From: Oscillospiraceae bacterium
GTDB taxonomy: Bacteria > Bacillota > Clostridia > Oscillospirales > Ruminococcaceae
Assembly: GCA_017848055.1 (NCBI GenBank)
Contig: JAGALZ010000044.1
Coordinates: 1-47,042, forward strand
Direction of reading: 5' to 3'
Length of the DNA: 47,042 nt
Shown: piece by piece, positions 27,650 through 35,442 of the stretch
How positions within the stretch are numbered: position 1 is the stretch's first letter
Layout: every line of letters starts with the position of its first letter
Notes under the pieces: generated by a model
What the model saw: only the letters and a program-made list of their open reading frames with translations
Told to the model about the DNA's origin: nothing
The model's database searches: none
Position numbers and translations under genes: made by a program

Positions 27650-28621
27650 TTACTTAAGGCCTGCTGTGATGATAGCCATCTGGTAAACTTCTTCAGCATT
27701 ACAGCCTCTTGAGAGGTCGTTGATAGGAGCATTAAGACCCTGAAGAATCGGGCCGAAAGCGTCGAATCCGCCGAATCTCTGAGCAACCTTGTAGCCGATG
27801 TTGCCTGCGTTGATGTCAGGGAAAATGAATGTGTTAGCCTGACCAGCAACAGGAGAGTTAGGGCACTTTGTCTTAGCAACAACCGGTGAGAATGCAGCGT
27901 CGAACTGAAGCTCGCCGTCGATAGCGAGGTCAGGGGCAGCTGCCTTTGCCTTTTCAGTAGCACTTCTTACCTTGTCAACAGACTCGCCCTTACCGGAGCC
28001 GAGAGTTGAGTAGGAGAGCATAGCAACCTTAGGGTCGATGCCGAATGCCTTAGCAGTCTTAGCTGTTTCAACAGCGATTTCAACGAGTTCATCGTCAGTA
28101 GGGAAGAGGTTGATAGCGCAGTCGCCCATAGCGTACTTTTCTTCGCCGTTCTCGCCCTCTCTGAACATAATGAAGCTTGAAGAAACAATCTTGTTACCAG
28201 GCTTTGTCTTGATAATCTGGAGAGCAGGTCTAACTGTGTCAGCAGTTGAGTATGTAGCGCCACCGAGAAGACCGTCAGCAAGGTCCATCTTTACGAGCAT
28301 TGTTCCGAAGTAGTTAGACTTCTTGAGGCAAGCGATACAGGTATCTCTGTCCATCTTGCCCTTACGCAGTTCAACCATAAGGTCAACCATCTTGTCAAAA
28401 TCAGCGTATGTTTCAGGGTTGATGATTTCGATTCCGTCAATGTTGAAACCGCACTCTGCAGCCTTTGCATTGATTTCGTCAGGGTTACCGAGAAGGATAG
28501 GAGCCATAAGTCCATCAGCGTAGAGTCTGGAAGCAGCCTCTAAAATTCTTGGGTCGCTACCCTCGGTGAAAACAAGCTTTCTCTTGTTCTGCTTTAATAC
28601 TTCAATAAGATTTTCAAGCAT
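27650..28621 (-). CDS. pta: Phosphate acetyltransferase
   Basis: Pta interconverts acetyl-CoA and acetyl phosphate in the cytoplasm, the first step of acetate formation with ATP yield. The 323-residue protein is the short single-domain form. It begins MLENLIEVLKQNKRKLVFTE and has the conserved segments GLLGGATYSTADTVRPALQI, SSSFIMF, SYSTLGSGKGESVDKVR, DGELQFDAAF and NTFIFPDINAGNIGYK, which bind CoA and phosphate. The start is ATG 28621, behind AGGAGG. It is monocistronic, with its own promoter and terminator; acetate kinase (ackA), often adjacent, is not nearby. Confidence 0.96.
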   Translation of the reverse strand: MLENLIEVLKQNKRKLVFTEGSDPRILEAASRLYADGLMAPILLGNPDEINAKAAECGFNIDGIEIINPETYADFDKMVDLMVELRKGKMDRDTCIACLKKSNYFGTMLVKMDLADGLLGGATYSTADTVRPALQIIKTKPGNKIVSSSFIMFREGENGEEKYAMGDCAINLFPTDDELVEIAVETAKTAKAFGIDPKVAMLSYSTLGSGKGESVDKVRSATEKAKAAAPDLAIDGELQFDAAFSPVVAKTKCPNSPVAGQANTFIFPDINAGNIGYKVAQRFGGFDAFGPILQGLNAPINDLSRGCNAEEVYQMAIITAGLK

Positions 28622-28656
28622 TTTGAAATCCTCCTAATAAATAATAGTACACTCAT

Positions 28657-28685
28657 ATTATACACCATCTTGTTGAAAATTGCAA
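28657..28685 (-). promoter_or_regulatory. Promoter of pta
   Basis: Minus strand TTGCAA (28685-28680), a 17-nt spacer and TATAAT (28662-28657), about 40 nt before the ATG. Confidence 0.78.
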
Positions 28686-28720
28686 TTATATTTTGTATAA
28701 TCTATCATACAATTTGCCGA

Positions 28721-28749
28721 TTTTCAAGAGCCCTTTTTTGTGGTATAAT
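28721..28749 (+). promoter_or_regulatory. Promoter of the membrane zinc-ribbon gene at 28783
   Basis: TTTTCA (28721-28726), a 17-nt spacer and TATAAT (28744-28749) with an extended -10 (TGTGG before TATAAT). It is divergent from the pta promoter. Confidence 0.6.
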
Positions 28750-28782
28750 CATATAAAACAAACAAGGAGGATAATAAAGCAA

Positions 28783-29397
28783 ATGAACGATATAAAAAGC
28801 CAGCCTATAGACAAAAGAACGCTCATTCCGTTCTGGATTAGAATCATCGCTTCAACAGTAGCCGTAGCCGCAATACTAATTCTGATGCACAAATTCCTGC
28901 CGGATATCCTTGGAAAATTCAAGCTCTCAGAGCACGAAGAGTGGGTAAGGTGGGCGGCACCGATAACCGCAGTGCTTATGTATCTGCGATATGTTGTAAA
29001 AACCTTCCGCAGGAAGTGGGGCTATGCGTTTGCAGTGTATGTCTATGACGTAATGAAAAGACCAGATGCCGATATCTGTCCGAGATGCAAAACAAGACTC
29101 AATAAGGATATTCTTGATATCGACTATAATACTCTCGAGCCAATGGGGGAGGTACATAATTGCTCCTGTCCGAATACTAACTGCGGGCTTTCCCTGCAAA
29201 AGAAAATGACCTTCTCAAAGTGCCCGTCAACCAAAAACGGACTTCGTGCGTTCGTGCTCAATCTCGGAGTAAGAAGAGATTACGAGGAAACTGTTCTTAC
29301 TCAGCTTGTAAGCTTTGTGTTCACACTTGCAATAAACGCCGCAATAGCATCTCTTGTTGCAATAAAACTAATCCCGCTTATCGAGAAATTACTGTAA
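28783..29397 (+). CDS. Membrane protein with internal zinc-ribbon-like cysteines, function unknown
   Basis: I do not recognise a family. The start is ATG 28783, behind AAGGAGG (28764-28770); an earlier in-frame ATG at 28693 would overlap the promoter. The 204-residue protein has two N-terminal helices (about 18-40 and 55-68), then a basic stretch (KTFRRKWG) and a soluble middle. There ICPRCKTRLN and NCSCPNTNCGLS give a CxxC...CxCxxxxxC set that could bind zinc. A C-terminal helix (FVFTLAINAAIASLVAIKLIP) follows. The cysteine part probably faces the cytoplasm by the positive-inside rule. It is flanked by its own promoter and by the aminotransferase promoter, so is probably transcribed alone. 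Confidence 0.75.
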   Translation: MNDIKSQPIDKRTLIPFWIRIIASTVAVAAILILMHKFLPDILGKFKLSEHEEWVRWAAPITAVLMYLRYVVKTFRRKWGYAFAVYVYDVMKRPDADICPRCKTRLNKDILDIDYNTLEPMGEVHNCSCPNTNCGLSLQKKMTFSKCPSTKNGLRAFVLNLGVRRDYEETVLTQLVSFVFTLAINAAIASLVAIKLIPLIEKLL

Positions 29398-29414
29398 ACT
29401 GTCATTTCGTTTAA

Positions 29415-29511
29415 TTTGCAATGCAAAATGAGGCTCGAATTAGGTCAAATCCGTGAATTTTTGCAAGATTGGAGAAAATGACTTGCAAAAATGCCGACAT
29501 TGGTATATTAT
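29415..29511 (+). promoter_or_regulatory. Promoter of the aminotransferase gene with repeated TTTGCA/TGCAAA dyads
   Basis: TTGCAA (29483-29488), a 17-nt spacer and TATTAT (29506-29511) form a promoter 43 nt before the start. Two dyads lie over it: TTTGCA-A-TGCAAA (29415-29427) and TTTTTGCAAG-N14-CTTGCAAAAA (29458-29491), the second covering the -35. They may be operator half-sites; neither is followed by a T-run. Confidence 0.55.
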
Positions 29512-29554
29512 ATTATAGTAGAATGATTATAATGATTATCGGAGGTAATATCCA

Positions 29555-30835
29555 ATGCAGCTTCAGGATATGACAAAGCAGGAGCTAGAAGCGTTTCTCG
29601 CAGGAGAGATGGCAAAGTACGAGCAGTTCAAGGGCAGAGGACTCTGTCTTAATATGGCAAGAGGAAAGCCAAGCGACGAACAGCTCAGACTTTCCCACGA
29701 CCTTCTTACAGCAGTAGGTGCTGATGATGTTCTTGCAGATACAGACGGAACAGACTGCCGTAACTATGGCGGACTTGACGGTATCCCGAGTGCAAAGAAG
29801 CTTTTTGCCGATATCTTCGGAGTAAGCGAAAAGGAAGTTATCGTGTTCGGTAACTCCAGCCTCAATATTATGTATGATACACTCGTAAAGGCTATGCTTT
29901 TCGGTACAGGAAACGGTGCAAAGCCATGGAAAGACTGCGGCAAGATAAAGTGGCTGTGTCCTGTTCCGGGCTATGACAGACACTTCCTTATTACAGAAAA
30001 GCTTGGCTTTGAAATGATAAATATCCCTTGCGACGAAAACGGCCCCGATATGGATATGGTCGAAAAGCTCGTAGCAGAGGATGAAAGCATCAAGGGTATC
30101 TGGTGCGTGCCGATGTATTCAAATCCTACCGGAATCACATATTCCGATGAGGTTGTAAAGAGAATGGCATCGATGAAGACCGCCGCTGACGACTTCAGAA
30201 TTTTCTGGGATAATGCATATTGCATCCACCACCTGAATGATACACCCGATAAGCTTCTCAATCTCCTCGAGGAGGCTAAGAAGTGCGGTAACGAGGACAG
30301 AGTGTATATGTTCACGTCTACCTCGAAGGTTACCTTCGCAGGCGGCGGAATTGCCGCAATGAGTGCAAGCGAGAAGAATATCGCCTATGTAAAGTCACTC
30401 ATCACTGTCCAGACAATCGGATACGATAAGATAAACCAGCTCCGTCACGTAAGATACTTCAAAAATTATGAAGGCCTCACAAACCATATGAAGAAGCATG
30501 CCGAGTTCTTAAGACCGAGATTTGAAGCAGTTTCCGATGCTCTTGAAGCTGAGCTTAAGCCACTCGGAATAGGCAAGTGGGTTAAGCCAAATGGCGGCTA
30601 TTTCATAAGCTTTGACGCTCCAAAGGGCTGCGCAAAGGAAATTGTAAAGCTCTGTAAGGAAGCAGGTGTCGAGCTTACAGGTGCAGGTGCAACCTTCCCT
30701 TACGGCGTTGACCCCGACGACAGCAATATCAGAATTGCTCCGTCCTTCCCGCCAATTGAAGAGCTGAAGCTCGCCGCAGAGCTTTTCTGCATCGCAGTAA
30801 AGATTGCCGCAGCAAAAAAGTTGCTTAATGCGTAA
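29555..30835 (+). CDS. PLP-dependent aminotransferase (aspartate-aminotransferase-like, MocR-related subgroup)
   Basis: The 426-residue fold-type I enzyme transfers amino groups between amino acids and 2-oxo acids. It starts at ATG 29555, behind GGAGG. It has the family landmarks NMARGKPSDEQL near the N-terminus, NYGGLDGI, GNSSLNIMYDTLVKA, CPVPGYDRHF, the substrate-side VPMYSNPTGITYSDEVV and FWDNAYCIHHL. The PLP lysine is Lys258 in TSTSKVTFAGGG. The C-terminal IRIAPSFPP holds the carboxylate-binding Arg. This resembles the clostridial/actinobacterial group annotated as aspartate aminotransferase rather than canonical AspC; the exact substrate is uncertain. It is monocistronic, followed by a terminator. 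Confidence 0.9.
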   Translation: MQLQDMTKQELEAFLAGEMAKYEQFKGRGLCLNMARGKPSDEQLRLSHDLLTAVGADDVLADTDGTDCRNYGGLDGIPSAKKLFADIFGVSEKEVIVFGNSSLNIMYDTLVKAMLFGTGNGAKPWKDCGKIKWLCPVPGYDRHFLITEKLGFEMINIPCDENGPDMDMVEKLVAEDESIKGIWCVPMYSNPTGITYSDEVVKRMASMKTAADDFRIFWDNAYCIHHLNDTPDKLLNLLEEAKKCGNEDRVYMFTSTSKVTFAGGGIAAMSASEKNIAYVKSLITVQTIGYDKINQLRHVRYFKNYEGLTNHMKKHAEFLRPRFEAVSDALEAELKPLGIGKWVKPNGGYFISFDAPKGCAKEIVKLCKEAGVELTGAGATFPYGVDPDDSNIRIAPSFPPIEELKLAAELFCIAVKIAAAKKLLNA

Positions 30836-30845
30836 ATAAAAGAAT

Positions 30846-30877
30846 AAAGCAGTCTGTTAGACGGACTGCTTTTATTA
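30846..30877 (+). terminator. Terminator of the aminotransferase gene
   Basis: AAAGCAGTC (30846-30854) pairs with GACTGCTTT (30864-30872), 9 bp, followed by a T-rich run. Confidence 0.85.
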
Positions 30878-30887
30878 TTGTATGTGT

Positions 30888-30915
30888 AAAAAACGCCTCC
30901 CGAAAGGGAGGCGTT
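30888..30915 (-). terminator. Terminator of pckA
   Basis: A perfect 10-bp stem, AACGCCTCCC with GGGAGGCGTT (30915-30892), closes a 4-nt loop and is followed on the minus strand by TTTTTT (30893-30888). Confidence 0.9.
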
Positions 30916-30934
30916 AGTGTTATCTTGGGATAAA

Positions 30935-32737
30935 TTACTTAGCAAGTCTTGCTTCGAGAGCGTCGAGCTGTGCTTCGAGAGCAGCAGGGATTCTTGCACC
31001 CTTGTCAGCGAGGTCCTTGTAGTAGTTACGCATCTCTGCGATTTCCTTTGTCCAGAGGTCGTTGTCAACTGCGAGGAGCTTTTCCATAATCTCAGGAGTT
31101 ACCTCGTCCTCGATACCCTCAACATTGATGTCGCCCATCTTTGGAAGGTAACCGATAGCAGTTTCCTCAGCATCAATAGTGCCTTCGCATCTCTTGATAA
31201 TCCAGTCGAGAACTCTCATGTTGTCGCCGAAACCAGGCCAGATGAAGTTGCCGTTCTCGTCCTGCTTGAACCAGTTAACGTTGAAAATCTTAGGAGCATT
31301 CTCGCCGAGCTTTTCGCCCATTTCGAGCCAGTGTGTCCAGTAGTCGCCTACGTTGTAGCCGATGAATGGCTTCATAGCCATAGGGTCGTGACGGAGAACA
31401 CCTACAGCACCTGTAGCAGCAGCTGTTGTTTCAGAGGAAACAGCAGAACCTACGTATGTGCCGTGTGTCCAGTCAAATGACTGATATACAAGCGGAGTTG
31501 TGGAAGCTCTTCTTCCGCCGAAGATGATAGCGGAGATTGGAACACCTGCAGGATTGTTGAATTCCTTGGAAATGCATGGGCAGTTTCTTGCAGGAGCTGT
31601 AAATCTGGAGTTAGGGTGAGCAAGTGTGTTGCCTGCAGCAATGTACTCAGGGCCGTTAACCTTAGCACCCTTCCACTCTGTAGCGTTTACAGGAGGATTC
31701 TTGTCGAGCTTCTCCCACCATACAGTCTGGTCATCGTTGTTGATAGCAACGTTTGTGAAGATTGTATCTCTCATTGCTGTGTGGAGAGCGTTAGGATTGG
31801 ACTTCTCGTTTGTACCAGGAGCTACGCCGAAGAAGCCGTTTTCAGGGTTGATAGCATAGAGTCTGCCGTCAGGACCCTGCTTGAGCCAAGCGATATCGTC
31901 GCCGACTGTCCATACCTTGTAGCCCTTTTCTGTGTAGCATACAGGAGGGATAAGCATTGCAAGGTTTGTCTTACCGCAAGCAGATGGGAATGCAGCTGTG
32001 ATGTACTTAACCTCACCGTCAGGCTTTTCTACGCCGAGGATGAGCATGTGTTCAGCCATCCAGCCTTCGTTCTTGCCCTGGAATGAAGCGATTCTGAGTG
32101 CGAAGCACTTCTTGCCGAGAAGAACGTTTCCGCCGTAACCTGAGTTGATAGACCAGATTGTGTTATCCTCAGGGAACTGAACGATGTATCTCTTTTCAGG
32201 GTCGATGTCAGCTCTTGCGTGAAGTCCTCTTACGAAGTCGTCAGACTCGTCACCGAGGTTCTCGAATGCCTTTACACCAACTCTTGTCATGATGTCCATG
32301 TTAAGAACAACGTAGATAGAGTCTGTTACCTCAACACCAACCTTAGCGAGTGGTGAACCGATAGGGCCCATGGAGTAAGGGATAACGTACATTGTTCTGC
32401 CCTTCATGGAACCGTCGTACATAGGTGTGAGCTTTGCATACATTTCCTTAGGGTCACACCAGTTGTTTGTAGGACCTGCGTCCTCTTTATTTCTTGAACA
32501 GATAAATGTTCTGTCCTCAACTCTGGCAACGTCAGTAGGATCTGTTCTGTGGTAGATACAGCCAGGAAGCTTTTCCTGGTTAAGAGCGACCATCTCGCCT
32601 GTGGAAAGAGCCTCATCTCTGAGAGCCTGAAGCTGCTCTGCTGAACCGTCAATCCAAACAACCTTGTCCGGCTTTGTCAGAGCAATCATCTCGTCAACCC
32701 AAGCGTTTACGTTAGGGTTCTTGGTTAAAGTAGCCAT
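30935..32737 (-). CDS. pckA: Phosphoenolpyruvate carboxykinase (GTP)
   Basis: The enzyme interconverts oxaloacetate plus GTP with PEP, CO2 and GDP. In gut clostridia it can run toward oxaloacetate as an anaplerotic CO2-fixing step; direction is inferred. The start is ATG 32737 (MATLTKNPNVNAWVDEM), behind AGAGGAG; the in-frame extension to 32803 is rejected. It has 600 residues, typical of the GTP class. The phosphate-binding loop FPSACGKTNLAML has the Cys (about residue 254) that marks the GTP-type enzyme, unlike the ATP-type GLSGTGKT. IFGGRRASTTPLVYQSFDW and SAVSSETTAAATG are also characteristic, and RNCPC and NWFKQDENGNFIWPGFGDN are present. It is monocistronic. Confidence 0.97.
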   Translation of the reverse strand: MATLTKNPNVNAWVDEMIALTKPDKVVWIDGSAEQLQALRDEALSTGEMVALNQEKLPGCIYHRTDPTDVARVEDRTFICSRNKEDAGPTNNWCDPKEMYAKLTPMYDGSMKGRTMYVIPYSMGPIGSPLAKVGVEVTDSIYVVLNMDIMTRVGVKAFENLGDESDDFVRGLHARADIDPEKRYIVQFPEDNTIWSINSGYGGNVLLGKKCFALRIASFQGKNEGWMAEHMLILGVEKPDGEVKYITAAFPSACGKTNLAMLIPPVCYTEKGYKVWTVGDDIAWLKQGPDGRLYAINPENGFFGVAPGTNEKSNPNALHTAMRDTIFTNVAINNDDQTVWWEKLDKNPPVNATEWKGAKVNGPEYIAAGNTLAHPNSRFTAPARNCPCISKEFNNPAGVPISAIIFGGRRASTTPLVYQSFDWTHGTYVGSAVSSETTAAATGAVGVLRHDPMAMKPFIGYNVGDYWTHWLEMGEKLGENAPKIFNVNWFKQDENGNFIWPGFGDNMRVLDWIIKRCEGTIDAEETAIGYLPKMGDINVEGIEDEVTPEIMEKLLAVDNDLWTKEIAEMRNYYKDLADKGARIPAALEAQLDALEARLAK

Positions 32738-32819
32738 AGAATTAATACTCCTCTCAATGTGAAAAAATGCGGAAAATAAAAGAGCGATTTTTACAAAAGT
32801 CAAATTTTCCTCGTTTAAT

Positions 32820-32848
32820 ATTATAGCTTAGTTCTGTCAATAAGTCAA
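32820..32848 (-). promoter_or_regulatory. Promoter of pckA
   Basis: Minus strand TTGACT (32848-32843), a 17-nt spacer and TATAAT (32825-32820). The leader to the ATG is about 75 nt. Confidence 0.75.
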
Positions 32849-32924
32849 TAGCCTAATTGTCAAAAAAATATCAGTGCGATTACCCCGATTTAATAAAATA
32901 AGGCATATAAGAGGGTAAAACATA

Positions 32925-32953
32925 TTGACAAATATATCAAATTGTGATACGAT
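32925..32953 (+). promoter_or_regulatory. Promoter of thyA-folA
   Basis: TTGACA (32925-32930), a 17-nt spacer and TACGAT (32948-32953). A TATAAT 5 nt further on (32953-32958) is an alternative -10 but would need a 22-nt spacer. The rest of the 265-nt divergent gap is AT-rich, without clear structure. Confidence 0.65.
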
Positions 32954-33002
32954 ATAATGGATATTATATTATATAAATAAGTATATTGAAAGGATGATTT
33001 TT

Positions 33003-33833
33003 GTGAGTCTGGCTGATGAAATTTTTATTGCAAACTGCAGGGACATTATAGAAAACGGATTTATGGATAACGAGATGGAGGTAAGACCTCATTGGGAGGA
33101 CGGAACACCTGCACATACCATCAAGAAATTCTGTATCGTAAACCGCTATGACCTTGCGAAGGAATTTCCTATCCTCACAATCAGAAGAACATATATAAAG
33201 TCTGCTGTTGATGAGCTTTTCTGGATTTGGCAGAAAAAGTCCAACAACATAAAGGAGCTGGGCAGTCATGTCTGGGATTCCTGGGCTGACGAAAACGGCT
33301 CTATCGGTAAGGCTTACGGCTACCAGCTGGGTATAAAGCACAAGTACAAGGAAGGAATGTTCGACCAGGTCGACAGAGTTCTCTATGACTTAAAGTACAA
33401 TAAGGGAAGCCGTAGAATTATCACAAATATCTACAACCACGCAGACCTCTCTGAAATGGGATTGTATCCATGTGCGTACAGTATGACCTTCAATGTCTGC
33501 GACGGAAAGCTCAACTCAATTCTCAACCAGCGTTCACAGGATATGCTCACCGCAAATAACTGGAACGTCTGCCAGTATGCAATGCTCACATATATGCTTG
33601 CACAGGTCAGCGGACTTGAAGTGGGCGAGTTTGTCCACGTTATAGCAGACGCTCATATCTATGACAGACATATTCCGCTTGTGAAGGAGATTATCGAAAA
33701 CAAGCCTTACGACGCACCAAAGCTCGTGCTCGATAAGTCAATAGATGATTTCTATAAGTTCACAAAGGATTCCTTTACACTCGAAAACTATAAGTACCAC
33801 GAGTTCAAGAAGACTATACCTGTAGCTATATAA
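33003..33833 (+). CDS. thyA: Thymidylate synthase (ThyA-type)
   Basis: ThyA methylates dUMP to dTMP with methylene-tetrahydrofolate, releasing dihydrofolate. I place the start at GTG 33003 (MSLADEIFIANCRDII), because AAAGGATG lies about 8 nt before it; an ATG at 32994 overlaps that site. The length is 276 residues. The catalytic Cys157 is in YPCAYSMTFNV, followed by DGKLNSILNQRSQDML (phosphate-binding Arg), GLEVGEFVHV and DAHIYDRH. The residue after the nucleophile is Ala where E. coli has His (PCH), and the N-terminal half is divergent, so it belongs to a distant ThyA branch. folA, which reduces the dihydrofolate formed, follows after 14 nt. Confidence 0.93.
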   Translation: MSLADEIFIANCRDIIENGFMDNEMEVRPHWEDGTPAHTIKKFCIVNRYDLAKEFPILTIRRTYIKSAVDELFWIWQKKSNNIKELGSHVWDSWADENGSIGKAYGYQLGIKHKYKEGMFDQVDRVLYDLKYNKGSRRIITNIYNHADLSEMGLYPCAYSMTFNVCDGKLNSILNQRSQDMLTANNWNVCQYAMLTYMLAQVSGLEVGEFVHVIADAHIYDRHIPLVKEIIENKPYDAPKLVLDKSIDDFYKFTKDSFTLENYKYHEFKKTIPVAI

Positions 33834-33847
33834 GGAGAAGTATCCCT

Positions 33848-34333
33848 ATGAATATGATTTTGTCAGTTTCCCTCGACTGGGGAATAGGTAAGGATAACGA
33901 CCTTCTGTTCCATGTCAAGGAGGATATGCAGTTTTTCAGAAGAACAACAATGGGCAAGTGTGTCGTAATGGGAAGAAAAACTCTCGAGTCGTTCCCGAAT
34001 GCAAAGCCGCTGCCTAAAAGAGATAACGTCGTTTTAACAAGAAGCGAGGACTATGCACCCGAGGGTGTTAATGTCTGCCATAACGTGCAGGAGGTACTCG
34101 ATTACGTTAAGAAGTACGATACAGATGACGTTTTTGTAATCGGCGGTGCCCAGATTTACGAGCTATTTATGCCGTATTGTAACAGAATCTATCTTACAAA
34201 ATTCAAGGCTTCAAAGCCCTGCGACAGATATTTTGAAAACCTCGATGAGAATAACGACTGGAAATGTGTAATGACAGTACCAAGAGAGGATAACGGACTT
34301 GAGTTTGAGTTTACTCTCTACGAAAGAAAATAG
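33848..34333 (+). CDS. folA: Dihydrofolate reductase
   Basis: DHFR reduces dihydrofolate with NADPH, restoring the tetrahydrofolate consumed by thymidylate synthase encoded just upstream. The 161-residue protein starts at ATG 33848, with AAGGAG overlapping the thyA stop. Conserved parts: MILSVSLDWGIGKDNDLLFH (loop with Trp-Gly-Ile-Gly), VKEDMQFFRRTTMGK with the substrate-binding acidic residue, VVMGRKTLESF (NADPH) and VFVIGGAQIYELFMP (the Gly-Gly dinucleotide motif). The length is typical of chromosomal DHFR. The pair thyA-folA is a common operon. Confidence 0.96.
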   Translation: MNMILSVSLDWGIGKDNDLLFHVKEDMQFFRRTTMGKCVVMGRKTLESFPNAKPLPKRDNVVLTRSEDYAPEGVNVCHNVQEVLDYVKKYDTDDVFVIGGAQIYELFMPYCNRIYLTKFKASKPCDRYFENLDENNDWKCVMTVPREDNGLEFEFTLYERK

Positions 34334-34352
34334 CAATTAAGGGGAACGAATT

Positions 34353-35429
34353 ATGGCTGAAAATATGATTGTCTATAAGTGTCCGGGTTGCGGTGCGGAT
34401 GTAAAGCTCAGTGCCGACACCGAGGAAATGAAATGTCCGTTCTGTGATGAATTGCTGAACGGTGAAAGCTCTGAGGAGTTTTCAATGGATGAAGTGCAAA
34501 CGGAAATCCCGGGAATGATAAATGGTTCTTTAATAGAAGACTGGCTTCCTGAAGAAAAAGAGCTGTATTCTGTGTACGAGTGCTCCGAGTGTCACGCTCA
34601 GACGATTAGCGCAGGTGCGGCTAATGGCGTAAAATGCCCGTTCTGTTCGGGTGCTATGCGCAAAAAGGAAAGTCTCGGCGATATAAGCAGACCAAGATAT
34701 ATTATACCGTTTGCAACAACAAAAGGCGTTGCAAATGCTGCATTCGACAGTATGATTGCGGAAATGTCACTCGTTCCGTCATCCTTCAAAAAGCGTAACA
34801 GACCCGAAAACATATTCGGTGTGTATGTTCCTGCGAAGGTGATAGCTACGGACTGCATGGGTAATGTGTCCTTTAATGCTCAGAATGTAAAGGAATGGAT
34901 TGAAGGAGACAGAAAATACCGTATGACAAGCACATATGCGGTTATCAGAGGCGGAAGCGTATCATTTGAGAATATTGCCATGTTTGATACTGCAAGAATT
35001 GATGACAAGCTTATGGATTCAATTGAGCCGTTTGAGCTTGCAGGTTCGGTTGCATTTGACAAACTGTTTACAGAGGGCTTTCAGGTAGCACTCAACGAGC
35101 TTGATATGAATCTGCTTGAAGAAAAGGCACGTGAAAAGGTGAGCAGGCTTGCGATAGAAGCGTTCAGAGCCCGTGCGGGAATGTATAATTCCGTCACTGT
35201 GAATCAAGCCAATATGAATGTGGTAACCCGAGGTGTTAATGATGTACTTATGCCTGTTTGGGTTATGAATAACAAGTATCTTGGCAAGAACTATCTCTTT
35301 GTCGTAAACGGACGAACAGGAAAAGCTGCAGGAGATGTCCCGGTTGCGTGGGTAAAGCTTGCGATGATACTGCTCTCAGTGTTCGGCGTGACAATGCTGG
35401 TGTTGCTTGCAATTCTGGGAATTCTATAA
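34353..35429 (+). CDS. Double zinc-ribbon membrane protein, paralog A
   Basis: This 358-residue protein is of the group often annotated as TFIIB-type zinc-ribbon-containing; its function is not established. Two zinc ribbons lie at the N-terminus: Cys10, Cys13, Cys28, Cys31 (CPGC...CPFC) and Cys77, Cys80, Cys95, Cys98 (CSEC...CPFC). A conserved soluble domain follows (YIIPFATTKG, then VPSSFKKRNRPENIFGVYVP). LMPVWVMNNKYLGKNYLFVV precedes a single C-terminal helix (about 331-356) that would anchor it with the ribbons in the cytoplasm. It is paralogous to the protein at 35864-36955: the first 29 nt of the two genes are identical. It starts 19 nt after folA behind AAGGGGAA, and the next gene follows at 13 nt. 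Confidence 0.85.
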   Translation: MAENMIVYKCPGCGADVKLSADTEEMKCPFCDELLNGESSEEFSMDEVQTEIPGMINGSLIEDWLPEEKELYSVYECSECHAQTISAGAANGVKCPFCSGAMRKKESLGDISRPRYIIPFATTKGVANAAFDSMIAEMSLVPSSFKKRNRPENIFGVYVPAKVIATDCMGNVSFNAQNVKEWIEGDRKYRMTSTYAVIRGGSVSFENIAMFDTARIDDKLMDSIEPFELAGSVAFDKLFTEGFQVALNELDMNLLEEKAREKVSRLAIEAFRARAGMYNSVTVNQANMNVVTRGVNDVLMPVWVMNNKYLGKNYLFVVNGRTGKAAGDVPVAWVKLAMILLSVFGVTMLVLLAILGIL

Positions 35430-35442
35430 GGAGGCGGAAAAT

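Noticed and set aside
30917..31480. 187-codon plus-strand frame inside pckA
   Set aside because: Antisense to conserved PEP carboxykinase sequence.
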